Of a DNA stretch of 64,000 bases, positions 1 to 9,455 are shown piece after piece (the stretch's first letter is position 1; each line of letters starts with the position of its first letter). The translations under genes were made by a program, and so were the position numbers. The DNA lies in the NCBI GenBank assembly GCA_964513565.1, contig CAZENE010000002.1, forward strand, positions 81,835 to 145,834, in the 5' to 3' direction. The DNA is from Delta-02 sp964513565 (lineage in GTDB: Bacteria > Desulfobacterota > Syntrophorhabdia > Syntrophorhabdales > Syntrophorhabdaceae). Under the pieces are notes generated by a model, which saw only the letters and a program-made list of their open reading frames with translations, had not been told where the DNA came from and ran no database searches.

Positions 1-1
1 G

Positions 2-763
2 GTGGGCCAGCAGGTGCCCGTAGTGTCTTCGGAGACCTTCGGCTCGGGGACCATCGCTCCGCAGCGCACGATTCAGTATAAAGACATTGGGATAATCCTG
101 AAGGTAAAGCCCCGGATCAACGAAGGCGGCCTCGTTACCCTTGACCTCGCACAGGAGGTCTCGTCATATGAAACGATAAAGCTCTTCGATAATGAAGATT
201 ACATTATTTTGAGAAAAACGGAGACTACGACCAGTCTTGTATGCCAGGACGGCAATACAATAATCATCGGCGGCCTGATTCGCGACGATATATCGAGGGC
301 ACGCTCAGGCATTCCTTTTCTGAGCAAGATTCCGGTTCTTGGCTGGCTTTTCGGCGCTACCGACGACAGCGCAGAAAGGACCGAATTGATCATTTTGCTT
401 ACCCCGCGGGTAATACGGAACCATATCGATGCGAAGAATGTAACCTCGGATTATGTTGACAGCATTACGAGAACCGGCAAAGGAAGGATAAGGAGAGAGG
501 AATTGATCAAGCAGAAACCGATCACGATACCGCCGGCGCCCATGAGCGACCAGGGAGGCATCCCCGGGCAGGAACTGGGGATCAAAAGAAGAGAACTGCT
601 TGATCAGCCGCTTCCGGTAACGCCGGACGGAACCAGCCAGCCTTCATTCCAGACTCCCCGGAATGGCTGGATGAGTTCTCCGACGCCTTCAGGCCAGATC
701 GCGCCGCCGCCGCAAGGTATTCCGGATGGGTTCAAAGCCGGCGAACCCGCCGGAGTCGAATGA
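2..763 (+). CDS. gspD: Type II secretion secretin GspD, C-terminal part (5' truncated by window)
   Basis: Only the last ~253 residues are present; the frame is open at the left edge. Residues ~1-140 are the C-terminal secretin beta-barrel core of the outer-membrane pore: an IQYKDIGIILKVKPRI stretch, a GGLI segment and IPFLSKIPVLGWLFG followed by ELIILLTPRVI, all typical of the family. The remainder is a Pro/Gln-rich tail, probably the region contacted by a pilotin or simply disordered. The stop lies 12 bases before gspE, so it is the first visible gene of the secretion operon. The identification rests on these conserved secretin segments. The N-terminal N0-N3 domains lie outside the window. 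Confidence 0.95.
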   Translation: MGQQVPVVSSETFGSGTIAPQRTIQYKDIGIILKVKPRINEGGLVTLDLAQEVSSYETIKLFDNEDYIILRKTETTTSLVCQDGNTIIIGGLIRDDISRARSGIPFLSKIPVLGWLFGATDDSAERTELIILLTPRVIRNHIDAKNVTSDYVDSITRTGKGRIRREELIKQKPITIPPAPMSDQGGIPGQELGIKRRELLDQPLPVTPDGTSQPSFQTPRNGWMSSPTPSGQIAPPPQGIPDGFKAGEPAGVE

Positions 764-775
764 GTGCAATGAGTT

Positions 776-2305
776 ATGATGGAGAAAGAGATAACATTCC
801 TGAATCCCGAAGAATTTCCCAAGGTGCCCCTCGTCATTGAGGGAATATCGACCCGGTTTATCCGGGAAAACAAGGTCATACCTTTCGAGCTTAAAAATAA
901 TGTCCTTAAGGTCATCATGGCCGACCCGCCGGACAGAGATGTGATCGATGCGCTTCGGGTGGCTGTGGCCGGCGATGTACGAGTGTATGCCGGGAGCAGG
1001 GAAACCATCGAAGAACACCTTGCCAAATTCTACAGCCAGGAAGAGCAAAACATCAACCGGATCATAGAAGGGATCGATGAAGAAAGTCAGGGGATAGCCA
1101 ACGGGATTGACGAGGAGGACATAGGGCACCTCAAAGACCTAGCTTCCGAAGCGCCGATCATAAAGCTCGTAAACCTTCTCATTACCCGGGCTGTCGAGAG
1201 CCGGGCGAGCGATATTCATATCGAGCCTTTTGCGGATGAGGTCAAGGTACGTTACCGTATCGACGGTGTCTTAAGCGACGTCGAATCGGCCCCGAAAAGG
1301 CTGCAGGCTGCCATCGTCTCCCGCATCAAGATCATGGCCAAACTTAATATTGCCGAACGCAGACTCCCCCAGGACGGGCGCATAAGGCTTCTTGTCGGCG
1401 ACAGGGAGATCGATCTTCGCGTTTCGACAATACCCATTCTGCACGGGGAAAGCATCGTTATGAGGATACTCGATAAGGAGAGTATCGTTATAGACCTCAA
1501 TGCGCTCGGGTTCATGCCGGACATGCTCATGAATTTCAACCAGCTCATCCAGAGGCCGAACGGGATAATACTCGTCACCGGGCCGACAGGAAGCGGAAAA
1601 ACGACGACGCTTTATGGGGCCCTCGACAAGATAAATTCCCCGGATAAGAAAATAATAACCGTCGAAGACCCTATTGAATACCAGTTAAAAGGGATCAACC
1701 AGATACAGGTTCGACCCAATATTGGCTTAAGCTTTACGAATACGTTGCGGCACATCGTTCGCCAGGACCCCGATGTCGTCATGATCGGGGAGATCCGCGA
1801 CCTCGAGACTGCGGAGATCGCCATACAGGCTGCCCTGACAGGTCATCTTGTCTTCTCGACCCTACATACGAACGACGCGCCAAGTGCGATCACCAGGCTC
1901 CTCGATATGGGGGTCGAGGCATTTCTGCTTTCTTCCACGATACGCGGCATCCTCGCCCAGAGGCTGGTCAGGGTCATATGTGCCCAGTGCAAAGCCGAAG
2001 ATACATCATCAGAACAATTTGAGGAGCTGGTTGCGCTTGGCTTTCCGGAAGACGCCCGCATTTACCGCGGCACGGGATGCGAAGTCTGTACATACACAGG
2101 GTTCAGGGGACGCATGGGCCTTTTCGAGTTCCTCATAATCGATGATGCGATACGCAGGCTGATTCTCAAAAATGCCGATGAAGGGCAGATACGTGAATCT
2201 GCCCGGAAAAACGGAATGAAGACGCTCCTTGAAGACGGCATAAGAAAGATCGAGGTGGGTTCGACAACCCTTGGCGAGGTGTTCCGGGTGACACGGGAGG
2301 ATTAA
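776..2305 (+). CDS. gspE: Type II secretion ATPase GspE
   Basis: Cytoplasmic hexameric ATPase that powers pseudopilus assembly. The 509 residues match the usual family length. An N-terminal GspE/PilB domain (~1-110) is followed by the ATPase core with Walker A GPTGSGKTTT near residue 268, an Asp box, Walker B around VVMIGEIRD near residue 334, and a His box (GHLVFSTLHTNDA). A CxxC...CxxC zinc element lies near residues 402-438 (CAQC and CEVC), which is typical of GspE and PilB. The family assignment as GspE rather than PilB relies on the surrounding gsp genes. ATG at 776 is followed directly by a second ATG, and no strong ribosome site is visible, so coupling to gspD is likely. Confidence 0.97.
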   Translation: MMEKEITFLNPEEFPKVPLVIEGISTRFIRENKVIPFELKNNVLKVIMADPPDRDVIDALRVAVAGDVRVYAGSRETIEEHLAKFYSQEEQNINRIIEGIDEESQGIANGIDEEDIGHLKDLASEAPIIKLVNLLITRAVESRASDIHIEPFADEVKVRYRIDGVLSDVESAPKRLQAAIVSRIKIMAKLNIAERRLPQDGRIRLLVGDREIDLRVSTIPILHGESIVMRILDKESIVIDLNALGFMPDMLMNFNQLIQRPNGIILVTGPTGSGKTTTLYGALDKINSPDKKIITVEDPIEYQLKGINQIQVRPNIGLSFTNTLRHIVRQDPDVVMIGEIRDLETAEIAIQAALTGHLVFSTLHTNDAPSAITRLLDMGVEAFLLSSTIRGILAQRLVRVICAQCKAEDTSSEQFEELVALGFPEDARIYRGTGCEVCTYTGFRGRMGLFEFLIIDDAIRRLILKNADEGQIRESARKNGMKTLLEDGIRKIEVGSTTLGEVFRVTRED

Positions 2306-3499
2306 GTGGCGATGTATTCATATACGGCCACGACATTTGAGGGAAATATCGTTGAAGGTGTTGTCGAGGCACCGGATGAGCGGTCCGCTGTCGAAAAGAT
2401 CCGGAATAGCGGCATCATACCTGTCAGGATATCGGTCCCGGCAACAAGTGCGAAAAAAAAATTCTCGTTGCGGTCTTCCCGGGGAGACCTTTTGACCTTT
2501 ACGACCGAACTTTCGGCACTCTTGAGCGCGGGTCTGCCCATTGACCGAAGCCTGAACATCCTCTCCGGTATATCGGAAGGCGAGCGCATGAAGGAGGTAA
2601 TAAATTCCGTCTTGACCGGCATCAGGGGAGGAAGCTCCTTTTCCGAGTCCCTCCAGAAACATCCCGACATTTTTCCGAAGCTTTATATCAGCATGGTGCG
2701 CGCGGGTGAAACAGGCGGTGTTCTGGACATCGTCCTCGACAAACTGAACGAATTCCTGGAGACTGCGAAGGAGCTCAGGGACAGCGTCGTTTCCGCAATG
2801 GTCTATCCGCTTATCCTGACCCTGACCGGGGGGATATCGATAGTGATCCTCCTGACGTTTGTCATTCCCCGATTTTCGGCGATCTTTGACGAGATCGGCG
2901 GTGTCCTGCCCTTTTCGACGCGCTTCATCCTCGGGATCAGCGTAACGCTCCGGTCGTACTGGTGGATGTTCTTTCCGGCAATTATCGCGGTTGTTTTGTT
3001 CTTCCGGGCTTACGGCAGGACCGAAAGGGGCGCAAATACGCTGGACGAACTAAAATTGAAATTGCTTGGCGATGTTGTAACGAAACTTGAAACAGCGCGT
3101 TTCTGCCGGACATTGGGGACCCTGCTCAGAAGCGGAGTGCCCCTCCTGCAGGCTCTCAGCAACGCGAAGGAAGTTATAGGGAACAGGATCATTGCCGGAA
3201 ACATCGATGCTATAACGAAAAATGTGCGGGAGGGGAAAGGCATCGCGGCGCCACTCATGGACGCAGGCATTTTTCCCCGGCTTGCGCTTTCGATGATAAA
3301 GGTCGGAGAAGAGACAGGTCAGCTCGATACGATGCTTCTTAAGGTTGCAGCAACCTATGAAAAAGGTTTGCGTGATGCCGTGAAGAGGTTCATGAGCCTT
3401 CTCGAGCCAGCGATAATCCTCGCTATGGGCATAATCATAGCATTCATAGTTGTATCCATGCTGATGGCCGTTTTCAGCATCCTGGAGCTGCCGTTTTGA
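2306..3499 (+). CDS. gspF: Type II secretion inner-membrane platform protein GspF
   Basis: A 397-residue polytopic protein with two GspF repeats (~70-195 and ~270-395) and three hydrophobic segments near residues 165-190, 215-235 and 370-392, the standard topology of the platform that contacts the GspE ATPase. Motifs include LLSAGLPIDRSL in the first repeat and LLRSGVPLLQAL in the second. Translation probably starts at GTG 2306, directly after the gspE stop, with GGAGG five bases upstream inside gspE. ATG 2312 is a close alternative. The stop overlaps the start of gspH. Confidence 0.96.
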   Translation: MAMYSYTATTFEGNIVEGVVEAPDERSAVEKIRNSGIIPVRISVPATSAKKKFSLRSSRGDLLTFTTELSALLSAGLPIDRSLNILSGISEGERMKEVINSVLTGIRGGSSFSESLQKHPDIFPKLYISMVRAGETGGVLDIVLDKLNEFLETAKELRDSVVSAMVYPLILTLTGGISIVILLTFVIPRFSAIFDEIGGVLPFSTRFILGISVTLRSYWWMFFPAIIAVVLFFRAYGRTERGANTLDELKLKLLGDVVTKLETARFCRTLGTLLRSGVPLLQALSNAKEVIGNRIIAGNIDAITKNVREGKGIAAPLMDAGIFPRLALSMIKVGEETGQLDTMLLKVAATYEKGLRDAVKRFMSLLEPAIILAMGIIIAFIVVSMLMAVFSILELPF

Positions 3500-3966
3500 A
3501 AACTATAACGAAAAAAATATTCAAGAAACGTTCAGGAGAACACGGTTTCACCCTTATCGAGATCATTATGGTGATGGTGCTGATCCTCATTATGCTCGGA
3601 GTTTCGACCGCCTTTTTTGCCAACAGGCTGCCGTCTGAAAATTTGAGCGCTGCAGGCCGCGAGATGTCGGCCATGCTAAGGTTCGCCCGGATGCTTGCCA
3701 GGAACAGCGGAGAACCCCACTCTGTTTTGATCGATCTCGATACGGGGCGTTATGGTATCCCTGGAGTGCAAACCCGCAGCGTTCCGAAGGGTATAACCGT
3801 AAAGATCGCGGACCCTCTTGAGGGCGATGTGACGCGGGGGGAATATTTTGTTGTTTTCAATGAAACAGGTGGGGTGAAATGGGGCCGCATTACCCTTGCC
3901 GGGAGCAAAAAAATGCTCCATATCGATCTCGATCCCGTCCTGGGAGCGGTTATAGCAAGGCAATGA
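3496..3966 (+). CDS. gspH: Type II secretion minor pseudopilin GspH
   Basis: A 156-residue prepilin-like protein. A short basic leader ends in GFTLIE, the prepilin peptidase cleavage motif (cleavage after Gly, Glu at +5), followed by a ~22-residue hydrophobic helix. The body resembles GspH/FimT, with an early MLRFARMLARNSG helix and a beta-rich C-terminal half. The proposed start is TTG 3496, which overlaps the gspF stop. It occupies the place after gspF where the major pseudopilin gspG usually lies, but it lacks GspG features such as the C-terminal calcium-site region. I therefore call it H, not G. Confidence 0.85.
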   Translation: MKTITKKIFKKRSGEHGFTLIEIIMVMVLILIMLGVSTAFFANRLPSENLSAAGREMSAMLRFARMLARNSGEPHSVLIDLDTGRYGIPGVQTRSVPKGITVKIADPLEGDVTRGEYFVVFNETGGVKWGRITLAGSKKMLHIDLDPVLGAVIARQ

Positions 3967-3981
3967 TCGAGGGCCGGATAC

Positions 3982-4401
3982 ATGCGGAAACCATATACAG
4001 CGCTTAGACGAAGCGATGGTTTTACGCTTCTTGAGGTGATGGTTGCCTTTGCGCTTCTCGCTTCGACAGTCACGGTTATACTGCAGTTGTTCTCTTCGAA
4101 CCTGCAGGTTATTGCCCGTTCTGAGGATTATGTCTGGATGAGCGCCCGGGCGCAGGCGCAAATGAGAGAAACACTCGATCGTGAGGACCTGACGGAAGGG
4201 ACACAGAGCGAAACGACCCCCGACGGCTATACGGTGGAAACCGTGATATCCAGGGTCCTTGAAGCCAGGACGCGCGAATTGCCGCTCGAATTACTGGAGA
4301 TTGCCGTAAAGCTAACCTGGCAGGACGGCGGAGCATCCGAGAGGTCAATGACGGTAAGGACTATGAAGATGGCTAAAAAAGAACAGGTTGGCCGGATGTG
4401 A
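3982..4401 (+). CDS. gspI: Type II secretion minor pseudopilin GspI
   Basis: A 139-residue minor pseudopilin that contributes to the pseudopilus tip complex. The prepilin motif is GFTLLE with the expected Val-rich helix (VMVAFALLAS) after it, and the globular part has the short length typical of GspI. ATG at 3982 follows gspH by 15 bases. The end overlaps the GTG start of gspJ by four bases, which suggests coupled translation. The distinction from other minor pseudopilins rests on length and gene order (H-I-J-K). Confidence 0.9.
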   Translation: MRKPYTALRRSDGFTLLEVMVAFALLASTVTVILQLFSSNLQVIARSEDYVWMSARAQAQMRETLDREDLTEGTQSETTPDGYTVETVISRVLEARTRELPLELLEIAVKLTWQDGGASERSMTVRTMKMAKKEQVGRM

Positions 4402-4997
4402 GAAAACGACCGGCCGGATTCACGCTCCTTGAAGTGCTGATCTCCATCACGCTCATCAGCCTCATTGTGGTTATAATGGCTGGCGCCTTGCGGCTTTCCT
4501 ACCGTTCCATCGACAGGGGGGAGGCACGATCGGCCTACCTGGAAAGGCTAAAAGCTACTTTTTCCCTTGTAGACAATCAGTTCCAGTCAGCAATACCGCT
4601 TGCCAGGCAGGATGACGAAGCGGGGCGCTTCTTTTTTGAAGGGTCTTCCGACAGGGTCGAGTTTGCTTCAAATCACTCTTTGACCTCGGGACGGCACGGG
4701 TATGCCGTCGTGAGATACACGGCAAGACGTGCAGACAACGGCACGGTGGCGTTTTATGTTGAAGAGAACACCGTGGGTCTTCAAAATAAACAGGAGATCA
4801 GGCTGATCGAAGGACTAAGCGATATACGCTTTGAGTATTATCGCAAAGAAAGCGATGCCGAAGAGGCAGAAGGTGAATGGGTCGAGACATGGACCGACGA
4901 ACTTCTTTTCCCCCGGAAGATAAGGGTGACCCTGATCTTTCCGGATCAAAAGATCGTTTTGACGGTACCGGTCAGGGCTAATAGGGTGAAAACGTGA
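4398..4997 (+). CDS. gspJ: Type II secretion minor pseudopilin GspJ
   Basis: A 199-residue pseudopilin with a GFTLLEVLISI prepilin motif close to the N-terminus. The longer beta-rich body includes an IRFEYYRK segment and a DELLFPRKIRVTLIF strand, as is common in GspJ. It starts at GTG 4398, overlapping gspI, and ends overlapping the GTG of gspK. It is expected to form the tip complex with GspI and GspK. Confidence 0.9.
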   Translation: MRKRPAGFTLLEVLISITLISLIVVIMAGALRLSYRSIDRGEARSAYLERLKATFSLVDNQFQSAIPLARQDDEAGRFFFEGSSDRVEFASNHSLTSGRHGYAVVRYTARRADNGTVAFYVEENTVGLQNKQEIRLIEGLSDIRFEYYRKESDAEEAEGEWVETWTDELLFPRKIRVTLIFPDQKIVLTVPVRANRVKT

Positions 4998-5950
4998 TCA
5001 GGTCGGAAAAAGGCATTGCGATCATAATGGTCCTCTGGGTCATAACGATCCTCATGACGCTTGTCCTCTCATTTTCGTTCCTGATACGGACGGACGCGCA
5101 TTCGACGATATTTTTCAAAGAGGGCCTGCAAAAAAAGTTTATTGCGGAGGCCGGGCTCGAACGGGCCATCCTCGAGATATACCACCGTCAGACCTACCGC
5201 GAACAAACGGTCGTTGTCGAAGGAAACGAGGTGGTTCGCATCGACGGCCGGCCGTATACGGGCCGCATCGAAACAGGCGGCTACAGGTTCAGGCTATTGG
5301 CTGAATCGGGCAAGATCGATATTAACAAGATGACGGACCTTACGGGGATAGTCCTGAAAAATCTCCTTCTCAGTCTCAATGTTTCCCAAAAAAACGCCGA
5401 TATAATCGTTGACTCGATATTAGATTGGACGGACAACGACAATTTACGCCGGTTGAACGGGGCGGAGGACGAATATTATCTTTCACTCCAGGTCCCGTAC
5501 AGAGCGAAGAACGCTCCATTTGACAGCCTTGAGGAGATGCTCCTGATAAAGGGGGTGACTCCCGAGATCCTTTTTGGCAGCAATGAACGGAAAGGCATCA
5601 TCCATTATCTCACAATATACGGTACATCCTCCAAGATCAATATCAATGCTGCCCCCCAGGAGGTTTTGGCGGCGCTGCCGGGCCTTACTGAAGAGAACGT
5701 GAAAAGGATGATAGACCAGAGGGAAGCTGCGGAATTCAAATCGGTACAGGATATCCAGGCGATAACGGGCCTGAATTTTCCCGTTCTTGCCCAATATGTC
5801 GATATGACCGAAGCCAATACGTATACGATCGAGTCAACAGGCTATCTTGGGGAATCACGGCAGGGTTACGGAATACGGGCTGTCGTATCCGCCGGGACTA
5901 CGACACCGCGTTTCCTCATGTATAAAACGCCTTCGGAAACACAGCGATGA
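4994..5950 (+). CDS. gspK: Type II secretion minor pseudopilin GspK
   Basis: A 318-residue tip pseudopilin. The N-terminus has KGIAIIMVLWVITILMTL, a GspK-type leader and helix in which the +5 Glu is absent, as is normal for GspK. It is followed by a GspK-specific helical domain (~100-215, with DSILDWTDNDNLRRLNGAEDEYY) and a helix-hairpin-helix-like region (SSKININAAPQEVLAALPGL). It starts at GTG 4994 overlapping gspJ and ends overlapping the ATG of gspL. Confidence 0.94.
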   Translation: MIRSEKGIAIIMVLWVITILMTLVLSFSFLIRTDAHSTIFFKEGLQKKFIAEAGLERAILEIYHRQTYREQTVVVEGNEVVRIDGRPYTGRIETGGYRFRLLAESGKIDINKMTDLTGIVLKNLLLSLNVSQKNADIIVDSILDWTDNDNLRRLNGAEDEYYLSLQVPYRAKNAPFDSLEEMLLIKGVTPEILFGSNERKGIIHYLTIYGTSSKININAAPQEVLAALPGLTEENVKRMIDQREAAEFKSVQDIQAITGLNFPVLAQYVDMTEANTYTIESTGYLGESRQGYGIRAVVSAGTTTPRFLMYKTPSETQR

Positions 5951-7476
5951 ACCTCGACCAGTTGCCAGGCGCCTTCGAAAAGTATGCGGTGGCCGCACGG
6001 GAGAGGTCACGGTCCGGTCTCGTGAAATTCAGGGACCTTTTGACGATAAATGTTCTCGAGGGTATGATCATCCCGAAAAAATGCCTGTGCGCCGCGATTG
6101 AAAGGGGTATGATCTCGATCGCCTACGGGACGCGGTTTTTGATGAAGCCGGCGGTTAAAGGCTTTCGCCGGTTTGAATTCGACGGCGGCAGGTACCCGTC
6201 ACCGGACGAACTGGTCCGGGCCCTGAGGGAGGCTCTGGACATTTTCGGTGCGCGAGGTGCATCAATAGTGATTTCTGTTCCGCGTTCCTGGCTTATCGTG
6301 CGTACGGCGGAGTTTCCCTCCGTGGTGAAAGATGACCTCGCTTCCGTCATCGCATATGACCTCGACAGGCTTACCCCTCTCGAGCCGGCTGAAGCCATGT
6401 ATGATTTTTCCATCATTTCGGAGGAAAATGACAGGATCAAACTGTTTGTCATCGCGACACGGGCCCAGACATTACGGCCTTATATGGATGCCCTCGAGAG
6501 CAACAGGTTGGGTGCCCGGAGAATAACGACCGGTATTACGGGATTTGGAACATTATGCCGGATCCTCGGCGATGGCGGAACTACGGTATGCCTCGATATC
6601 GGGAGCGAGGGATTTGATGGTTGCGTTATCAGGAACGGCGTCTTCTATGCAACCACATCAGAACAATTTACGAAAAATGAGGACGAGAATATCGAACTCA
6701 TCAGGGAAGGGCTCGCTCCAATGCTTGCGGAACTTGAGGCTCAGGAGGCGCCCCCTGTCGTTCTCATAAACTCGGCGCCCCGGTATGAAAGGGTCCAGGA
6801 GGTGATCGGTTTTCCGGCCCGGTCCATTTCGAAGAACGATATCAAGGAAAGGTTCGGGACTGAGGTAGACGATAAGCTGACGGGCCCGCTCGGCGGTCTT
6901 GTCGAAGAGCTATGGACGGGTGAGAAGGGGTTAAACCTCGCAGGCAAAGGTTTCGGGACAGAGAAAAAAAATCCTGTAACACGCACAACCCTGGTCCTGC
7001 TCGGTATTTTGGCGCTTGCCATGGCCTTCAACCTTATTGTCCCGCTCCAAATGGAAAGGGCCCGCATTGACAGGATCGAGGAGGAGATCGCTCTGCGCCG
7101 GAATGATGTCAGGGCCATCGAGGCCTTAAGGCAGGAAACCTCGGTCATTGACACCGACATATCGGCAATACGGAATTTTAAGGAATCTGCCCCCATGTCC
7201 CTCGATATCATGAAAGAATTGACGGTTATTCTCCCGAAAAATGTATGGCTGACCCGTTTGAGACTAACCGGGGAGACTGTAGAGATCGAAGGGTATGCGG
7301 CCTCGGCAACGGAGGTATTGCCGAGACTTGAACAATCGGCGTTGTTCACGAGTGTCGAATTCTCTTCCCCGACGATACGGGATACGCGGCTTAATGCCGA
7401 CCGTTTCGTGATCAAGATGGAAATTGAGAGGTTTCAGAAAAAGACCGGGCCAGGGGTGAAAAATGAGAAGAGATAG
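5947..7476 (+). CDS. gspL: Type II secretion assembly protein GspL (PilM-PilN-like architecture)
   Basis: A 509-residue protein with a cytoplasmic actin-like (PilM-type) domain at ~1-340, one transmembrane helix near residues 348-370, and a periplasmic PilN-like coiled-coil plus ferredoxin-like region at ~370-505. This fused layout is standard for GspL, which links the GspE ATPase to the inner-membrane platform. The start overlaps gspK (ATGA) and the end overlaps gspM by 14 bases. Confidence 0.9.
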   Translation: MNLDQLPGAFEKYAVAARERSRSGLVKFRDLLTINVLEGMIIPKKCLCAAIERGMISIAYGTRFLMKPAVKGFRRFEFDGGRYPSPDELVRALREALDIFGARGASIVISVPRSWLIVRTAEFPSVVKDDLASVIAYDLDRLTPLEPAEAMYDFSIISEENDRIKLFVIATRAQTLRPYMDALESNRLGARRITTGITGFGTLCRILGDGGTTVCLDIGSEGFDGCVIRNGVFYATTSEQFTKNEDENIELIREGLAPMLAELEAQEAPPVVLINSAPRYERVQEVIGFPARSISKNDIKERFGTEVDDKLTGPLGGLVEELWTGEKGLNLAGKGFGTEKKNPVTRTTLVLLGILALAMAFNLIVPLQMERARIDRIEEEIALRRNDVRAIEALRQETSVIDTDISAIRNFKESAPMSLDIMKELTVILPKNVWLTRLRLTGETVEIEGYAASATEVLPRLEQSALFTSVEFSSPTIRDTRLNADRFVIKMEIERFQKKTGPGVKNEKR

Positions 7477-8017
7477 TAGATTTTTCACCATTGCGATGCC
7501 TGTTGTCGTGGCGCTCGTTATCCTCGTCGCATATCAATACGGGTACCTTGCGGTGAAGTCTGAACTGACGTCGCTGAGGGAGCAGGAAGCCGTGCGTTCA
7601 GGCACGCTGGAACGCTACGTCAACCTCATCGCCCAGAGGCCTTCGATCGAAAAAAGACTGGAGGCCTTAAGGGAGGGAAGAGCAGCAGAAATGTCAAAGA
7701 TAATCGAGGCGCAGACGCTGAGCATTGCGGCCGCCGCCCTTCAAAATATCGTTAAAAGCTCGATAACCGCCCGGGGAGGGTCCATAGCGAGTGAGCGTGT
7801 CGAGAAATCGGATGACCTCGGTAAACTGAAGGCAGTAAATGTCAGTGTCGATGCCGTAGTGCCGGATACCCGGGCCTTGAGCGACGTATTATTTACTTTG
7901 GAGACACATACGCCATACCTTGTCATCAAAGAGGTCGATGCCCGGGTAAGGAATTTCCGGGACCCGACCGAATTAATGGTCAAGCTTCGCATTTCTGCGC
8001 TTACGGGCGGGAAATAA
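7463..8017 (+). CDS. gspM: Type II secretion protein GspM (PilO-like)
   Basis: A 184-residue bitopic protein. A short cytoplasmic N-terminus is followed by a transmembrane helix near residues 8-28, a coiled coil (~30-80) and a ferredoxin-like periplasmic domain, which is the usual PilO/GspM layout. It is predicted to pair with GspL. It overlaps gspL at its start and gspC at its end by single-codon overlaps, so the whole run is one translationally coupled operon. Confidence 0.85.
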   Translation: MRRDSRFFTIAMPVVVALVILVAYQYGYLAVKSELTSLREQEAVRSGTLERYVNLIAQRPSIEKRLEALREGRAAEMSKIIEAQTLSIAAAALQNIVKSSITARGGSIASERVEKSDDLGKLKAVNVSVDAVVPDTRALSDVLFTLETHTPYLVIKEVDARVRNFRDPTELMVKLRISALTGGK

Positions 8018-8751
8018 TGAAATTCATGCGTGATTTTATCCAGAATGCCAACGTGCTGAATGTGGCGCTTGCCATAATAATACTTGCTTTCGGCGCCGGG
8101 ATCGCGATCTCGGCCATTCGTATACGTCATTCATATACCTTCCCGAAAATAAAGGGAGGAGAGCCTGCCCCGGTTGTTCAGCTCGTGGAGATGCCTCAGA
8201 GAATGCCTACGGATTACGCGGTTATAGGGGAAACTAACCTTTTTCACCCGGACAGGACAATACCGGTGGAAAAGAAGGCGGAGGTGCCAAGGCCTGAAAT
8301 TGTACTTTTCGGTACAGTGATAGACACTGAACGGCTTGCATTCATAGAGGACAAGAAAAATCCGGTCTCTACTCCGAGCAGGGGTAACAGGCAGCGGGTC
8401 GTGCGCAAAGGAGAGGTCGTAAGCGGGTACACTGTAACCGATATAATGAAGGACAGGATCACCCTGGCGCGGGGCGATGACCGGATCACTGTTATGCTCT
8501 CCGAGCCCAAACGAAGGGGAAGCGATATGGACGCGCAGCAACCGGCGGAGCCTGCACCGCCTGGACGGGGTTCCCCGCAGGCAAAGCCCCCTGAACTGCC
8601 TCCCCGTCCCGGAACTGCCCCGAACGTAATTAAGCCTCCGCAATCCCCCGGCCCGGTGCCCGTAGGGGAAACTCCAGGGTCGAGGACAAACCGGCCGGGA
8701 GCCGTCGAAACCGGCGGTCAGGCTCCCCAGCGAAGGACAACGCCGGAATGA
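8017..8751 (+). CDS. gspC: Type II secretion protein GspC-like (HR domain, Pro-rich tail)
   Basis: A 244-residue protein with an N-terminal transmembrane helix (~17-36), a linker, then a small beta domain (~65-165). That domain begins YAVIGETNLF and contains EIVLFGTVI and a YTVTDIMKDRITL segment, matching the GspC homology region that contacts the secretin. The last ~75 residues are Pro/Gly-rich and low complexity. No PDZ or coiled-coil domain follows, so it is a short GspC. GspC normally opens the operon; here it is at the 3' end. Confidence 0.78.
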   Translation: MKFMRDFIQNANVLNVALAIIILAFGAGIAISAIRIRHSYTFPKIKGGEPAPVVQLVEMPQRMPTDYAVIGETNLFHPDRTIPVEKKAEVPRPEIVLFGTVIDTERLAFIEDKKNPVSTPSRGNRQRVVRKGEVVSGYTVTDIMKDRITLARGDDRITVMLSEPKRRGSDMDAQQPAEPAPPGRGSPQAKPPELPPRPGTAPNVIKPPQSPGPVPVGETPGSRTNRPGAVETGGQAPQRRTTPE

Positions 8752-8825
8752 TAAGGGTTTTATGCTCCTGTTCTGCCACTGTAAACATGAACGATTCTTC
8801 ATATGACGAATAAGGAGCGGACATC

Positions 8826-9455
8826 ATGCTTCGGGTTCTGATCGTCGATGACCATCCCGTGGTTCAAAAAGGTTTTACGGAGATCCTTAAGGAGAATTTC
8901 AAGGATATCAGGATCGAGTGTGTTCGTACCGGCAGAGAATTTATGGAAAAGATCAAATGCCGCGATTACGACATTGTTTTCCTCGACATCTCGCTTCCCG
9001 ACTCGAACGGTCTTGATATTCTCAAGGATATAAGGAAGAAACGCCCGGGTATTCCCGTCCTCGTTGTCAGCCTCTACCCCGAAGACCTCTATGCGATGCG
9101 GGCTATCAAGACGGGGTCACATGGATATCTATCCAAGCAGTGTGAGCCCGAAGAACTGGTAAATGCCGTAACTACGGTGATCTCCGGTAAAAAATATATC
9201 AACCCGGGGTTTGCAGGCATGATGATAACCAGTTTCGAATCATGTGCAGAAAGACCGGCGCACGAAAAATTATCGAATACCGAATTTCAGATGATGCGCA
9301 TGTTTGGAGACGGTAAGACCATTAAGGATATTGCACGGGAACTGAACCTCAGCATAAATTCGATACGCGCATATCGTCTGCGGATCATGCAAAAGATAGG
9401 TGTGAAGGGCACGGAAGGTTTGATCCATTACGCCCTGAAACATGGAATTACTTAA
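8826..9455 (+). CDS. NarL/LuxR-family response regulator (orphan)
   Basis: A 209-residue regulator. The receiver domain (1-120) has the acidic pair VDDH, phospho-acceptor Asp in IVFLDISLP (~residue 56), and conserved Lys in YLSKQ. The C-terminal LuxR-type helix-turn-helix (~145-205) contains KDIARELNLSINSIRAYRLRI. It is close in sequence to the regulator at 32179-32811, so the two are likely paralogues. No histidine kinase is adjacent. AAGGAG lies just upstream of ATG 8826. It is followed by an intrinsic terminator. Confidence 0.93.
   Translation: MLRVLIVDDHPVVQKGFTEILKENFKDIRIECVRTGREFMEKIKCRDYDIVFLDISLPDSNGLDILKDIRKKRPGIPVLVVSLYPEDLYAMRAIKTGSHGYLSKQCEPEELVNAVTTVISGKKYINPGFAGMMITSFESCAERPAHEKLSNTEFQMMRMFGDGKTIKDIARELNLSINSIRAYRLRIMQKIGVKGTEGLIHYALKHGIT

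Noticed and set aside
3496..3966. Calling this pseudopilin GspG
   Set aside because: Length and body resemble GspH/FimT and it lacks the GspG C-terminal region.
6741..7415. A 224-codon minus-strand frame
   Set aside because: Antisense to gspL within a coupled operon; Ser-rich shadow.
8131..8802. A 223-codon minus-strand frame opposite gspC
   Set aside because: Arg/Ser/Pro-rich translation produced by the Pro-rich gspC tail.
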